Positions 23,242 through 33,437 of a stretch of 64,000 nucleotides of DNA are shown here, piece by piece. A model generated the notes under the pieces. That model saw only the letters and a list, made by a program, of their open reading frames with translations, did no database searches and was not told the origin of the DNA. The position numbers were made by a program, and so were the translations under genes. Numbering within the stretch: the stretch's first letter is position 1; each line of letters begins with the position of its first letter. Origin of the DNA: Bryoerythrophyllum caledonicum (taxonomy: Eukaryota; Streptophyta; Bryopsida; Pottiales; Pottiaceae); contig OZ020517.1 of assembly GCA_963971425.1 (NCBI GenBank), positions 18,566,904 to 18,630,903 on the forward strand, read 5' to 3'.

Positions 23242-23834
23242 CTTACTGACACCACTCCAATTATCGGATTGGTGATAGTAGAAGATGGCTATTGGCTCAC
23301 CAATGCATGTCCTTGTAGGAAATCCCATGTCTTTAAGTCTTGACTTTACCATGTCTAACACAACATGTTTTCTCCATAGTTGATTCTCTAATTCAAAATG
23401 GATTAACACTAGGTAGTCCAAGGCAAGCCAATTTCATCCACCTCAACTTCACTTGGAAGTTGGGTGAGATTGAAATGGTTGCCTACCTTTCCATCAGCCC
23501 TTTTAGAGGGCCATTCCTCTTGGGGAACAAATAGAAAAGAGGGCAATGCCTCAAAACATTCTGCTGCTTCTTTTGAGTTCAATCCATACTTAACCAGTTC
23601 TTCTGTGGCAACTATAGGCACTTTTTGACTCCCATTTTTCTTTGCAATTATACCCATTGCTTGAAAGCCTAACCAATATTTGGTAGAAGGCAAACTTGTT
23701 GCCTTCACCTTTTTTTGGGTGGCACTTGCAACAACTAAAGCATTTTAGGTTACATTCACAGGACAGGGATTTTCCTCAATCACTTCAACAAACACATGCT
23801 TGGAGGGAGTGACAGTAGCTTGCGGCTGAGACAT
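23242..23834 (-). pseudogene. LINE ORF1 fragment, reverse strand
   Basis: Read in reverse from the ATG complement at 23832-23834, it gives MSQPQATVTPSKHVFVEVIEENP. After a stop come VKATSLPSTKYWLGFQAMGIIAKKNG, NHFNLTQLPSEVEVDE and IGEPIAIFYYHQSDNWSGV. These align in order with the ORF1 of the full-length LINE (50946-51530), for example TSLPFTEYWLDFHAMNTIAKKNG and IGEPIAIFLLPPNQQLEWG. It is therefore a truncated copy of the same LINE family, lacking everything downstream of the first third of ORF1. It borders TTAA-family sequence at 23835. Confidence 0.85.
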
Positions 23835-24012
23835 GTGTCATATCTTTCAATTTGTGTGGTCAAAGTGTATGAAAATAGTGAGTATTTTACTAAGCAAAAT
23901 TTAATTGAGATCCTATGGTTTAAGTTGTAAATAAAAGTTTTTGTTGACTTCCATATATATTGCACTAGAATCAACAATTTTGAAGTGTTTTTGGTGGGAA
24001 TTGTCCCAAAGA
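23835..24012. repeat. TTAA-family element fragment
   Basis: Contains ATATCTTTCAATTTGTGTGG, GATCCTATGGTTTAAG, TGCACTAGAATCAACAATTTTGAAGTGTTTTTGGTG, and ends GATTTAGGGGTTAA (TTAA at 24009-24012). Matches internal and terminal sequence of elements at 17-19, 27.5 and 31.7 kb. Confidence 0.65.
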
Positions 24013-24370
24013 TTTAGGGGTTAATAAAAGGAGTGGAAATTATTTTATGCTTTGGTCCTTGATCAAAATGCCTTGGTCCTTAATTCCAAAATGCCTTGAT
24101 CCTTTAGGGATTAAGAGAGGTATAGAGAAGTAGAGAGATTAGTGCGGTTAAGAGAATGTCAAACAGTTCCCTCAACACTCCCTCGATGGTCAATTTCAAG
24201 TTTGTGGGAAGAAGTTTCCGATTTGCGGCTTCCCACTAACACCCTTATACTCCAAAAACATTATGTAGATCCTTGGAAAGATAGAGTTCCACACTGAAGA
24301 GAGGCTTTTTTGAGTGCCCTCAAACTTGCCCTCGTTAATTTTGAAAGCCGTGGCCCATTTGAGTGTTGCT
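24013..24370. other. Non-coding, nothing recognised
   Basis: Contains a short local repeat (AAAATGCCTTG(G/A)TCCTT, twice near 24068 and 24100). No gene seen. Confidence 0.4.
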
Positions 24371-24590
24371 TCTCTTGCTCTTTTCAAATGTTTTCTTTTT
24401 CAAATGTTTCTTCTTCAAAATATTACTTTTTCAAATGTTTTATATTTTTCAAATTTTCCCAATTTTATAGTTTTTATTTTTCAAATCTTTTCTTCTTCAA
24501 AATATTACTTTTTCAAATGTTTTTTTTTCAAATTTTCCCAATTTTATAGTTTTTATTTTTCAAATCTTTTCTTTTTCAAATGATCCCTTT
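24371..24590. repeat. T-rich tandem duplication (~80-90 bp unit)
   Basis: Words CTTCTTCAAAATATTACTTTTTCAAATG, TTTTCAAATTTTCCCAATTTTATAG and TTTTTATTTTTCAAATC occur twice in the same order (starting near 24409 and 24491). The short ORFs across it are only F/S-rich translations of simple sequence. Confidence 0.8.
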
Positions 24591-25660
24591 TACAAATAAT
24601 TTTTTAAAAAAAGATTCTCATTCTCTTCAAAACTCAATGATTATTCTCCAATCTCTTTCTTGCAGTATTTAAAAAAAAAAAATTGAAATTTTTTTTCCTT
24701 CCACATCTATGTTCTTTTATTCCAAAATTTTCTCTCCAAATTGTTGTTTTCTCTCAATTGTTGGTGTTTCTAAATTGTTCATTTTCCAAAGTTTTGTATT
24801 TTTCTATGTTCTTTTCTACAAATTGTTGATTTTCCCAATTTTTTCTCTACAAGTTTTTATTTTTTCTCTTCTTCACTTTTGATACTCCAAATGTACAAAT
24901 AATTCTCTTCTACTTTTGATACACTAAATGACCATGAGTAGAAAAAAATTACTCCAATCTTTAATGGAATTTTCAAATAGTGTAGTAGTTGGCATTTAAT
25001 ATAGTATTCTGCCACTACATTAATTGCGTAGTTTGCAATTAGTGTACATGTTTGCATTTAGTGTTTAGTACACTAAATGCAATATTTAGTGTAGTGTTGC
25101 GATGATTGCCACGAAGTAGAAATCTAAGACAACGATGACGACGAGGAGCTTTGAGTAAGGTGATCGTGTAGCTCGTTGTTGGTGCAACGTTTGCTCGATG
25201 TGTGAGAAAGTTGGATTTCAAGGAGGAGTGTGTCGGAGAAGGATAATCTGGACTTCAAAATTTTGAGTAGTAGAGTTAGGGTTTGGCATGCTTTCAGGTA
25301 TTAATCTCTCCAAGTAATAGCCCAAATTTGTGTATGTTTTCAAGTGCCAGGAAAAGATAAATTAGACAAAAATGATAAATCTAACCTTGACCTAATCCGT
25401 GAGCGGGCATTTTTTCGTTGCTATTCTCCATCTTATACAATCGTCCATCTGCAAAGTAGTATATACCCACCCGGACCGCTCAATCAAACACTCCCACATA
25501 ATAAACCAACATGCACTTATTTTATATATACGTGCATTTTCACACAATATAGCAAGCAATATTATTTCATAATTGTTTATTAATTAGTTGATTCAGTCAA
25601 TCCTCTTTCCACTATTATTAGTGGTATCTACCTATATAATAGGCGAGATTCTATCTGTCT
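24591..25660. other. Non-coding, pyrimidine-rich then mixed sequence
   Basis: Poly-A/T runs to about 24860, then sequence with repeated AGTGTAGTA / TTTAGTGTA words around 24975-25095. No domain, RNA gene or terminal repeat recognised. Confidence 0.4.
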
Positions 25661-25664
25661 GCCG

Positions 25665-25905
25665 CCCCCTAACCCTAACCCTAAAAACCCTAAAACCCTA
25701 AAAATCCTAAAATTCTAAAAATACTAAAAACCCTAAAAACCCCTAAAACCCTAAAAGCCCTAAAACCCTAAAAACCCCTAAAACCCCTAAAAATCCTAAA
25801 AACCTTAAAACCCCTAAAACCCCTAAAAACCCTAGTAACCCTAAAAACTCTAAAAACTCTAAAAACTCTAAAAACTCTAAAAGCCTAAACCCTAAACCTA
25901 AGATT
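25665..25905. repeat. Interstitial telomere-like array (CCCTAAA/CCCTAAAA variants)
   Basis: About 240 bp of tandem 7-9 bp units: CCCTAA, CCCTAAA, CCCTAAAA, CCCCTAAAA, and towards the end CTCTAAAAA and CCTAAACCTAA. The unit mixes plant-type (TTTAGGG) and Chlamydomonas-type (TTTTAGGG) repeats. Heavy variation shows it is not a maintained telomere. It lies directly against a helicase fragment. Confidence 0.85.
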
Positions 25906-25913
25906 TCGCTCGA

Positions 25914-26224
25914 ACATGCGCGCTGTTGTTGGTGAACGCCGTGTGGATTTGGGCATCCATACATTTCCAGAGTGGCTCCTGGCATTGTGGGAGGACAAGC
26001 TGGAGAAGGTGAAGGATGACATGATCAGGTGTCCACGGGCGATGATTGTCGGCAATCACACCTTGAATGGCTTGGTCAATGCCGTCTGTAAAGGAATTGC
26101 CGACGTCGAAGCAAATGCGCGCGAGTACTTCAGTGGTCGTGCCATCCTTGCCACACGGAATGACGACGTTTCGCGGATCAACGCACGACATTCCGAGGAA
26201 TGCAAATTGCAATCTAAAATATAA
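25914..26224 (+). pseudogene. PIF1-family helicase fragment (Helitron-type or host)
   Basis: About 100 codons from the ATG at 25916: an FPEWLLALWEDK-type segment, then a spacer, then YFSGRAILATRNDDVSRINA. The pair FxxWLL...RAIL..TN..V..IN is the conserved stretch between helicase motifs of PIF1-like helicases, as found in Helitron Rep/helicase proteins. No Walker A or later motifs are present in the window, so this is one exon or a truncated copy. The reverse-strand open frame over the same bases is a shadow. PIF1 helicases also act at telomeres, but the adjacency to the telomere-like array may be coincidence. Confidence 0.65.
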
Positions 26225-26289
26225 TACGTCAAACAAATTTTATTTTGAGGAGCACCAATTAAAAACCGTCCCCGGTCGGAACGACAGGT

Positions 26290-26940
26290 ACCAATACTAG
26301 TTAGTGTATAACTCAAGTAATGTATATAACATATCTTTTTATTTCACATTCGCAACAAAATCTCAACCGTCCATTCATTTGAATCATGCAACATATGGTT
26401 GCCACTAAAGCAATAATACTTCAATACTTTCTACTTTATTACTTGATAGAGCCATTCTTCTCTCCGCTACTATTACCACTAATACTATTTAATTGAAAAT
26501 ATGACTACAATAAAGTACATGTCAAATCTAGTTATTCCACATTAGCAACAAAATCTCAACTATCCATTTGGCTTGAATTGTGCAACATGTGGCTCCCAAG
26601 GAAGTAGTAATATTTCAATGATTTCCATTTTAATACTCGATCCAATCATTCTTCTCTCGAATATTGTTTGCAGTGATAGTATATAACTAAAAAATGACTA
26701 CAGTAAAGTACACATCATATCCCTTCGTTCAACATTTGCAAGAATATCTTGATTGTCTATTTGGCTTGAATCGTTCAACACGTGGTTGCCACGGAAGCAA
26801 TAACACATAAGTTATTGTTATTTTGTTACTTGATCCAATTATTCTTTCTCCGCTATTGTAAGGAGTAATTCAATATAAGTGAAAAATGACTATAAGAAAT
26901 GTGCATGTCACATCTCTTAGTTCCACATCAACAATGGCCA
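26290..26940. repeat. Tandem satellite, 193-bp unit, more than 3 copies
   Basis: The segment CA(T/A)ATCT...CA(C)AT(T).GCAA.AA.ATCTCAA recurs at 26330, 26523, 26716 and 26909, exactly 193 bp apart. Each unit also contains GCTTGAAT(C/T)GT(T)CAACA.GTGG and CA.TCTTCTCTC-type words. The unit upstream of 26330 is partial, and the array fades after about 26940. Non-coding. Confidence 0.88.
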
Positions 26941-27532
26941 TTGGAATTTGTATCACACAGTAAATGAAACTTCTGAAACGCCAGTTGTCACTCCAATTCT
27001 CAACATTTGCTTGACCAAAAGTCTATCACTGAACAATGACTGTGCTTTTTGTTTTGGGCAAGATAAGACAACTATAATCATTTTGTAGTCATTTAAATGT
27101 CCTTACAATATAGTGTGCAATAACAAAACGCCTCAATTTTAATATTGTCTTGTTGCCAATCGACTAAAGTTGAGGTTTATTAGGAGGGAGGGATTGAGAG
27201 AAGGATATGTGCGATTGGATGCAATGGAGAGTGAAGAATGCACTCCTCTTTCTCGTGAAGAATGCACTCCCCTTTCTCGTGAAGTACTGCTTCACCTACT
27301 CTTTTGCCTGTTGGAAATCCACAAATTAGACTTATAGAGCAAGAGAGAAGTATAGGGTTTAGGGTTGATGCATTAAAAAGATGACTTTTTCTAAGAGAAA
27401 GACTAGATGATGATCCTTATAAGAAATAGATGTAAACATGAAGATATGAATATCAATCCTCAAATTCATTGGCTTGGCAATGGTCTCTAGAGATGGCATA
27501 CTAACAGATCTAGGGTTTGGTGCAGATCTTAA
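26941..27532. other. Non-coding flank, small local repeat
   Basis: GAATGCACTCC(T/C)C(T)TTTCTCGTGAAG is repeated twice near 27235-27283. Nothing else recognised up to the TTAA element that starts at 27533. Confidence 0.4.
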
Positions 27533-28476
27533 CCCCTAAAGGCCCAAGGCATTTTCACACCAAAAACACTTCGAAACTCCTCGTTCTAGTGCAATGAGTA
27601 ATGAGATGATCGAAACGTTTTATTTCTACATCTAACCGTAGGATCTAAATTAAGAAGTATTCATTAATGCCTTCACAAAATTTCATAAACTTTGACCGCA
27701 TGGATTGAAAGACTATAGTGTTTGAAGTAGAAAAAATTGTTTTGTTTCTTCCCTGCATTGAGTCGATCAACAAACTTTGACTTCACTTAGTGTCAAATAA
27801 TTGCACAACTCAAGGTCTGAAAACATTATCATCATGTTAATCATGATGTTATTTCCTTACACACCAATTTTTAGAGGTAGAGAAGTAGTGTAGTGTATTC
27901 AAATCAAATGTGCAAGGAGTGGAGGTTCAAAAATTGCCAATTCACGTTATATTTTTTTGTGAACTAAATATGTATTAGAATGATGATCCAAATGGTCAAT
28001 ATGAAGGTTTAGACCACATCTTGTAGTAGAAAAAATAAAATGTAAGAAATATGAAGATCTCATAGTTTTATGTGGAAAAGAACAAGTTTTTTGGTACCTT
28101 GCCCGACAAAGTGTGACAATGTGTGAAAATGTTTGACTTAGATTATTATGCTAGTTTCCACTTAAGACAAGAAATTTTATTTGACAATATGAAAGGCAAT
28201 AATATTGTTAGCTAGAATTGAAAATCTCACATTTAATAGATTGTCCTGCCGAAAGTTTTTGGAATTGCTTGACTTGCCCGGTCGTCCCATTTGAAATTCA
28301 AAACCCTATAACTTTTGCATAGAATGTCGGATTTAGGAAAAAATTGGACTCACACAAAGATTTTAGCAATCTTTATCTACAATAGAAATTTCAAAAAGGA
28401 ATGTTACAAATTGACACCATAGGAACCTGCCCAAACCTTCAAGAGTCCCCCGAGGGGACTCTTGGGCCTATAGGGG
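27533..28476 (-). mobile_element. TTAA-flanked element B, 944 bp
   Basis: TTAA at 27529-27532 and 28477-28480. Ends are CCCCTAAAGGCCCAAG and, from the right inward, CCCCTATAGGCCCAAG. Its interior matches element C in opposite orientation: compare GTACCTTGCCCGACAAAGTGTGACAATGTGTG here with the reverse complement of 32040-32100. It has no transposase. The element is bounded by CTTAA on the left and TTAAG on the right. Confidence 0.85.
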
Positions 28477-30144
28477 TTAAGAGAGACAATCTTCACACAA
28501 ATAACAAGACTAGAAAAGTGGGCAGACAAATAAAGTTGCAAGGCTAATCAAGAGATGAAGAGATCAGCGCGTCGTAGACATATTGCTTTCTAGTTTATAA
28601 GAACATAAAAGACAACAAACACGAACTCAACAAGTACTGAAAGTAACATTTTCAAAGACTCATAATGCTATTGAACTAACATACAAGAATGATGGAGGAA
28701 AAGGATGCAACAGACGTGGTCATGAACAAAAATGTTTTTATAATTTTTTAATTTTGCCATGTACAAAAACATGTAATTGTGAATATAGTATAGATGTATA
28801 TTTAAATACATCTATAAATACTTTTTTGGATATATGAAGTAAAGAAAAAAATTTATACTCCTGAATCATATTGTCATAACGTATATGAAAGTTGTTTGGA
28901 TTATCTAAATCCAATCCAATGTCCTATATGTGATTGGGGGAATATAAATTTTGAAAAACATACAAAGTGGATTAAATTTTTTTCATTATCCAAGAATTTA
29001 AAGTCCAAACTTTAAAAGACTTTCATAATATATATAAAAGTCTTATCATTTATTTAAAAAATAATTTAGGTCCTATATCATCCAAAAACAAATCCAAACA
29101 ATCTCCTTTCATAGTTCTAAATTGCAAATTTCTAGAAAATGGAGTTCATGAAAAATTAATATTGAAGAAATATGGTATTGAACAAAGTATGCATGTCATG
29201 ATTTGGTAAGTACAATCAAATGGTTGAACTCCAAGACCTTAAAAATTGAACTTGACGCATATATCCGGGCCTCGACGCTGACGTCCGCACCTAAACCTTC
29301 CCTTCCCACCAGGCCTCCAGGTTCGTGCCCTCGTTCCAGCATGGACTGACATGTCACATTCCAACGTGCCATACATAATAAAATTTTCTTACCTTGGAAA
29401 AATTACAAGGCCTACAAAAAAAAAGCCGTCCAGAGCGTCCGCTCGTCTAGTCCGATGAGCTTGAACCGCTTGTTTTGACGACCTTGCTGCAATGTCTTTG
29501 TTGATGCCACGATGCACTATACCTGGGGCATATAATTCCTATGGATTTGTAAGTGATTCCTGTGAATATTAGTTGACGTGGCCTAAGACAATGCAGCCAA
29601 AAAGGGAGTAGGATGAAGCTTTATGTGCAGTAGCAACAAGTAGCGTCGTGCTTTGGGTGCAGTAGAAATGAGGTAAAGTAACCAAATCCTCTACTAAACC
29701 CATCACTAACTTTAAACCTCTACAAAGTTCTTACCACCTCCATACACAACAAAAAAACAATTTCTCCACTTCCCTCTCCTCTCGCACCCTATGCAACCTA
29801 CGCAACCGTCCTACTGATTTGTGCTCATACCACCTTCAAACTCATCTCACACGTCTTTGCATTCACTCATCAACGTTGTAGTTGAAGTTTTCTCCAATCT
29901 CTTCTCACTCCTTGCCTTGCTTCAATCCCATTTCTTCCACACCCCACTCTTCCTCTTTACCCGTTTGCTTTCAATCATCAATTTCTAATGATAATTACTT
30001 AGGTCTCTCGAGGGTATTGCGGGGAGTGCAGTTGTATTCGAGCCCATTGTTTCCAACATGTAATTTATGTTTAGGTAAGTTACATTAAAATTGTAACTTA
30101 AATTAACTTGAAGTAAAACATATCTCGGGAGTTTCAACGTCGAC
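28477..30144. other. Non-coding, nothing firmly recognised
   Basis: An AT-rich part (28740-29250) is followed by a GC-richer part (29270-29480). A pyrimidine-rich stretch (29700-29990) could be a promoter or 5' leader, but it has no supported coding frame. Confidence 0.35.
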
Positions 30145-30411
30145 ATGGCTTCACTAAAATTGTGCACGTGGCCTCACCTAGCAATGCACGAGGCTTTATT
30201 TGGCAAGACTACCATTTTTGTTATAAAAGACAAGTTAAACAACTTGGTGCATATATGGAGAGAACAAAATTTAATAATACATTTTGCTTATCAGTTACAG
30301 TCAATTGAATCACAATTGCAACTTAAGTGGTTTCATATTTTTCCGATGAAAAATGGATTAGTTGTAGATTTTCTAAGTGTGTTGCCATGTTTAGCCGGTG
30401 GCGGCCAATAA
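30145..30411 (+). CDS. Short open frame, unrecognised
   Basis: 88 codons from ATG at 30145 (MASLKLCTWPHLAMHEALFGK) to TAA at 30411, with no similar frame on the other strand. I do not recognise a domain. It may be an exon or transposon remnant; it may also be chance. Confidence 0.2.
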   Translation: MASLKLCTWPHLAMHEALFGKTTIFVIKDKLNNLVHIWREQNLIIHFAYQLQSIESQLQLKWFHIFPMKNGLVVDFLSVLPCLAGGGQ

Positions 30412-30774
30412 TTACCCCGTAAGAGCGCCGATAAAAAAAATAAGGGGCCATGACTATAGCAAACCTCCCTTTGGAGCTAACCGGGTGGTAATGGGATGGA
30501 AGTGGGTTGGATAGACCCCTATTTTATACGTGTTGGTTATGTAAATGAAAACGCAGGTCTTGGCAAATTAAGGATGTTTGAATGAGCATTTCATGTCCTC
30601 TTGTGTTTGAGTCTCAAATTGTTTCATTCTGAATAAGAGATACCGCCAAAATAGTCAGAGAGCTCGCTCGCCTTCGATGAAAATTTGTCTGCTACTCTAT
30701 CTCAAGCCATTACTATTATATGCTGGCATTGCCACCTATTAGTGTTCTAGGTGTGTTCCATTTGTCACGCCCTT
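30412..30774. other. Non-coding flank before the CACTA MITEs
   Basis: Around 30636-30680 one frame reads DTAKIVRELARLR and, after a shift, FDENLSATLSQAI, which has the look of a degraded helical exon. It might belong to the Tic110-like relic downstream, but the order would not fit, so I leave it unassigned. Confidence 0.3.
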
Positions 30775-30939
30775 CACTACAAGAAAACTAGGTGTTTTAA
30801 AAAATTCCTAAGCAACGCCTAGGAGCTTGTTTTTTTAAAGAAGCAACAACCGTAGCGTGGTTTTATGTACAAAGCATGGCCCTAGGCATTGCTTAGGATT
30901 TTTCCAAAACGTTACCAAACACCCTGTTTTCTTGTAGTG
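30775..30939. mobile_element. CACTA-type MITE 1, 165 bp
   Basis: Ends CACTACAAGAAAAC and GTTTTCTTGTAGTG with 3-bp duplication CTT on each side (30772-30774, 30940-30942). The interior is a long imperfect hairpin built on CTAAGCAACGCCTAGG and its complement. CACTACAAGAAAA ends and 3-bp duplications define CACTA (En/Spm) elements in plants. Confidence 0.93.
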
Positions 30940-31009
30940 CTTCTGTTGCAACATCCTAACGAAATAAATGAGAAGAGATTAATGGACAAGTGGATTTTGT
31001 GGCTGCTTT

Positions 31010-31137
31010 GATCTTAATTCCAATATCACTCTATCACTAGATATGAGATTGGCCTTGTACGTCGTTTGGTGTTGATCTTAATTCCACTATCACTCTATCA
31101 CTAGAAATGAGATTGGCCTTGTACGTCGTTTGTTGTT
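31010..31137. repeat. 64-bp tandem duplication
   Basis: GATCTTAATTCCA(A/C)TATCACTCTATCACTAGA and the following ATGAGATTGGCCTTGTACGTCGTTTG are repeated exactly 64 bp apart (31010 and 31074), with only a few mismatches. Confidence 0.9.
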
Positions 31138-31161
31138 GCTAACATAAGTTTGATTCGTCCT

Positions 31162-31336
31162 CACTACAAGAAAACAGGGTGTCTAGCAACGTTTTGAAAA
31201 ATTCCTAAGCAACGCCTAGGGGCTTTCTTTGTACATAAAACCACACTAGAGCTGTTGCTTCTTTAAAAAAACAAGCCCCTAGGCGTTGCTTAGGAATGTT
31301 TCAAAACGTTGCTAAACATCATGTTTTCTTGTAGTG
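31162..31336. mobile_element. CACTA-type MITE 2, 175 bp
   Basis: Same terminal sequence as MITE 1 and the same CTAAGCAACGCCTAGG hairpin interior. The target duplication is CCT on each side (31159-31161, 31337-31339). It ends 9 bp before a splice-acceptor-like TTTTGCAG, so it sits at the very end of what was an intron of the Tic110-like gene. Confidence 0.93.
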
Positions 31337-31345
31337 CCTTTTGCA

Positions 31346-32705
31346 GGTGGACACTTTGAAACTGATCGGCAGATGGATAATCTAAAGCAATTGTACCGCA
31401 TCTACTTGACTCAAGCTTCTGCTGGTGGCAAACTGGAGGACGAAGAGGCCCAGTTTTAAATGCATGACCGTGATAAATGCTCTATTTTGGATACAGAAAA
31501 TGCAATAGAGCATGCACTTTAGGCAGTGCACAGCCCATAATTATTCTGAATGTGAGGGATGGAGGAACATTAGGGCAGCTGAGAAATACGTTCGGAGTGG
31601 GTAAACGGGAGGCTGAAAATATCATGCAAGAAGTCACTGTGAGGATCTACAGGCGCATGATGGCCAAAGCAATGCAGAATGGTGACCATGAAGCAGCGCC
31701 GAGCAAAGCTATGTTACTGCACAACCATTAACCCCTAAAGGACCAAATGTCCCCCCGGGGTCATTTTGGATTTTGGGCATGTACCTACAATTCAAAATAA
31801 ATAAAATTTTAATTGATTTTTTTTTTCAAGATAGGATCTGATAATAGCTTCGTGGAGATATTTTTTATTTATTTTTGGATTTGTGGTTTGAAAGTTAGTA
31901 CCACTTAAAGCCAAAAGTGGGACTTCGGGCACCTCCAAAATTTTTGACAAAAGTTTCTATTGACATTGAGATTTTTCACACACATAAAGAATATTTCCTT
32001 CTTCCTAAATTTTCAAAAAAAAATCTTGTCTTTAGTGTAAAAAGGCATTTTATTCCAAGTCAAACATTTTCACACATTGTCGGGCAACGGGGGAAAAAAA
32101 ATTCATCTTTTCTACATAAAACCTAGAGATCTTCATATTTTTCACTTTTTTTTTTTTCAACAACAATATATGGTGAAAACCTTCTTATTGACCGTTTGGA
32201 CTATCATTTGAATACATACGTAGTTCACAAAAAAATAAAACGTGAAATGGCAATTTTTGAACCTCCACTCCTTGCACACTTGTTTTGAATATGCTACACC
32301 CCTTTTTTACCTCTAAAAATTGGTGTGTTGGGAAATAACATCATGCTTAAGACAATGGTAAAAGATTTAGACCTTGTACAATGCAAAAATTTGATACAAA
32401 GTGAAGTCAAAGTCAGCTGATCTACTCAATGCAGGGATGAAAATGAACCATTGTTTTGACTTTAAACACTAAAATCTATCAATCCGTGCGGTGGATTGCA
32501 ACCAAAATTTTATGGCATGTTTATATGGAAGTCTATTTTAAGATCTTACGGTTGAAAATTGGAAATTCACTTTAAAATGTGATTTTCATGTCTCTTTTTG
32601 ACAGTGGCAATTTTGGATTGGTTTTAGAGCGAATTAGGTCGTGGTCCTTTAGGGGTTAAGACACTCTGCAATTGGACCCTGCTAAAGCTGGAGAAGTTCA
32701 CCAAG
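31346..32705 (+). pseudogene. TIC110: Tic110-like chloroplast import protein, two broken exons
   Basis: After the acceptor TTTTGCAG (31338-31345), one exon reads HFETDRQMDNLKQLYRIYL, TQASAGGKLEDEEAQ. A second (about 31552-31731) reads QLRNTFGVGKREAENIMQEV, then IYRRMMAKAMQNGDHEAAPSK. A TTAA element interrupts it, and after 32659 it continues DTLQLDPAKAGEVHQ to a donor CAAG|GTAAC (about 32705). The paired signature LYR.Y.T.A...G followed by LRN.FG.GKREAE...Y....A...GD.EA..SKA is what I know from Tic110, the inner-envelope protein of the plastid import machinery. No GT donor is apparent after the first exon, and a TAA falls at the insertion point, so this looks like a pseudogene. No other exon was identified. 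Confidence 0.72.
31732..32655 (+). mobile_element. TTAA-flanked element C, 924 bp, inserted in the Tic110-like exon
   Basis: TTAA at 31728-31731 and 32656-32659. Termini are CCCCTAAAGGACCAAATG and, inward from the right, CCCCTAAAGGACCACGAC. The interior matches elements at 17-18 kb (same orientation) and B (opposite). It separates SKAMLLHNH from DTLQLDPAKAGEV of the Tic110-like relic. No transposase is present. The TTAA duplication and CCC ends suggest a piggyBac-type source. Confidence 0.9.
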
Positions 32706-32840
32706 GTAACATCCTGAAGCTCACACGTATCTAGCTGATTGTATGGCGTACAAATCCTTGTGTCTGTAAACTGAGTACTGATTTTGTGAAATTTGAGGAA
32801 GGAAGTTCACTCGGAGGTGTTGAGAGTAAAACTTGCAGAG

Positions 32841-33437
32841 CACTACTAGAATCTGGGGTCTAAGCAACGTCAAAAACGTTGCTAAATACACTAAGGTGAA
32901 GGTTGGCCAAAATTATCAAAAGGTTGCTTAATGCAACATCAGAGGTGTCCATAACTAGGTGTAACGTCAGGGGCGCGCTTTTAGCAGCGTTTAACCAACG
33001 TGGGAACAAGTACAAAGAATGCACTAAAAAAGATCGGGAACAATTAAGAGGTAGGTCCCACCATCCAAAATTTTGAGGTGGACCCAAATTCTTTAGAAGG
33101 TGACAAATTACTTAAATATTTTAGGCACATCAATGCTATCTTGGCGACCTCGAATCTTCTTCAATACAATATGAAACAGCCACACACTCATCAGGACTCT
33201 GCAACCATGTTCATATATATATAGTTAGTTGTGTCTCCCAACCATGCAAACGATATGGGTTTAGTGGACGGCTCCTTGTGAAGATGGGAACGATGTTCTC
33301 ACCCAAATTCCATCAAAACGTTGCTCAAAGCAATGTTGTCCCACCAAAAAAATTCTAAGGCAAAAAAGCCCTCAAACGTCGTTTCGGACGGAGGCGTTGC
33401 TAAGTAACGTTGCTTGACCACCCCTTTTCTAGTAGTG
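32841..33437. mobile_element. CACTA-type MITE 3, 597 bp
   Basis: Ends CACTACTAGAATCTGGGG and, inward from the right, CACTACTAGAAAAGGGGTGG. The 3-bp duplication is GAG (32838-32840, 33438-33440). Both ends continue into AAGCAACGT...GCAACG words like those in MITEs 1 and 2, so it is a longer relative. No coding capacity. Confidence 0.9.

Noticed and set aside
24310..24583. Phe/Ser-rich frames that look like membrane proteins
   Set aside because: They cover a T-rich tandem duplication; composition alone explains the hydrophobicity.
25743..25985. Reverse-strand frame rich in LGFLGVLG
   Set aside because: Translation of the telomere-like repeat.
25898..26236. Reverse-strand open frame of 112 codons
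   Set aside because: Shadow of the PIF1-like helicase fragment, which has the conserved pattern on the forward strand.
26330..26940. CRISPR-like array suggested by regular repeats
   Set aside because: The 193-bp units are contiguous and diverged, with no short repeat/spacer structure, in eukaryotic DNA.
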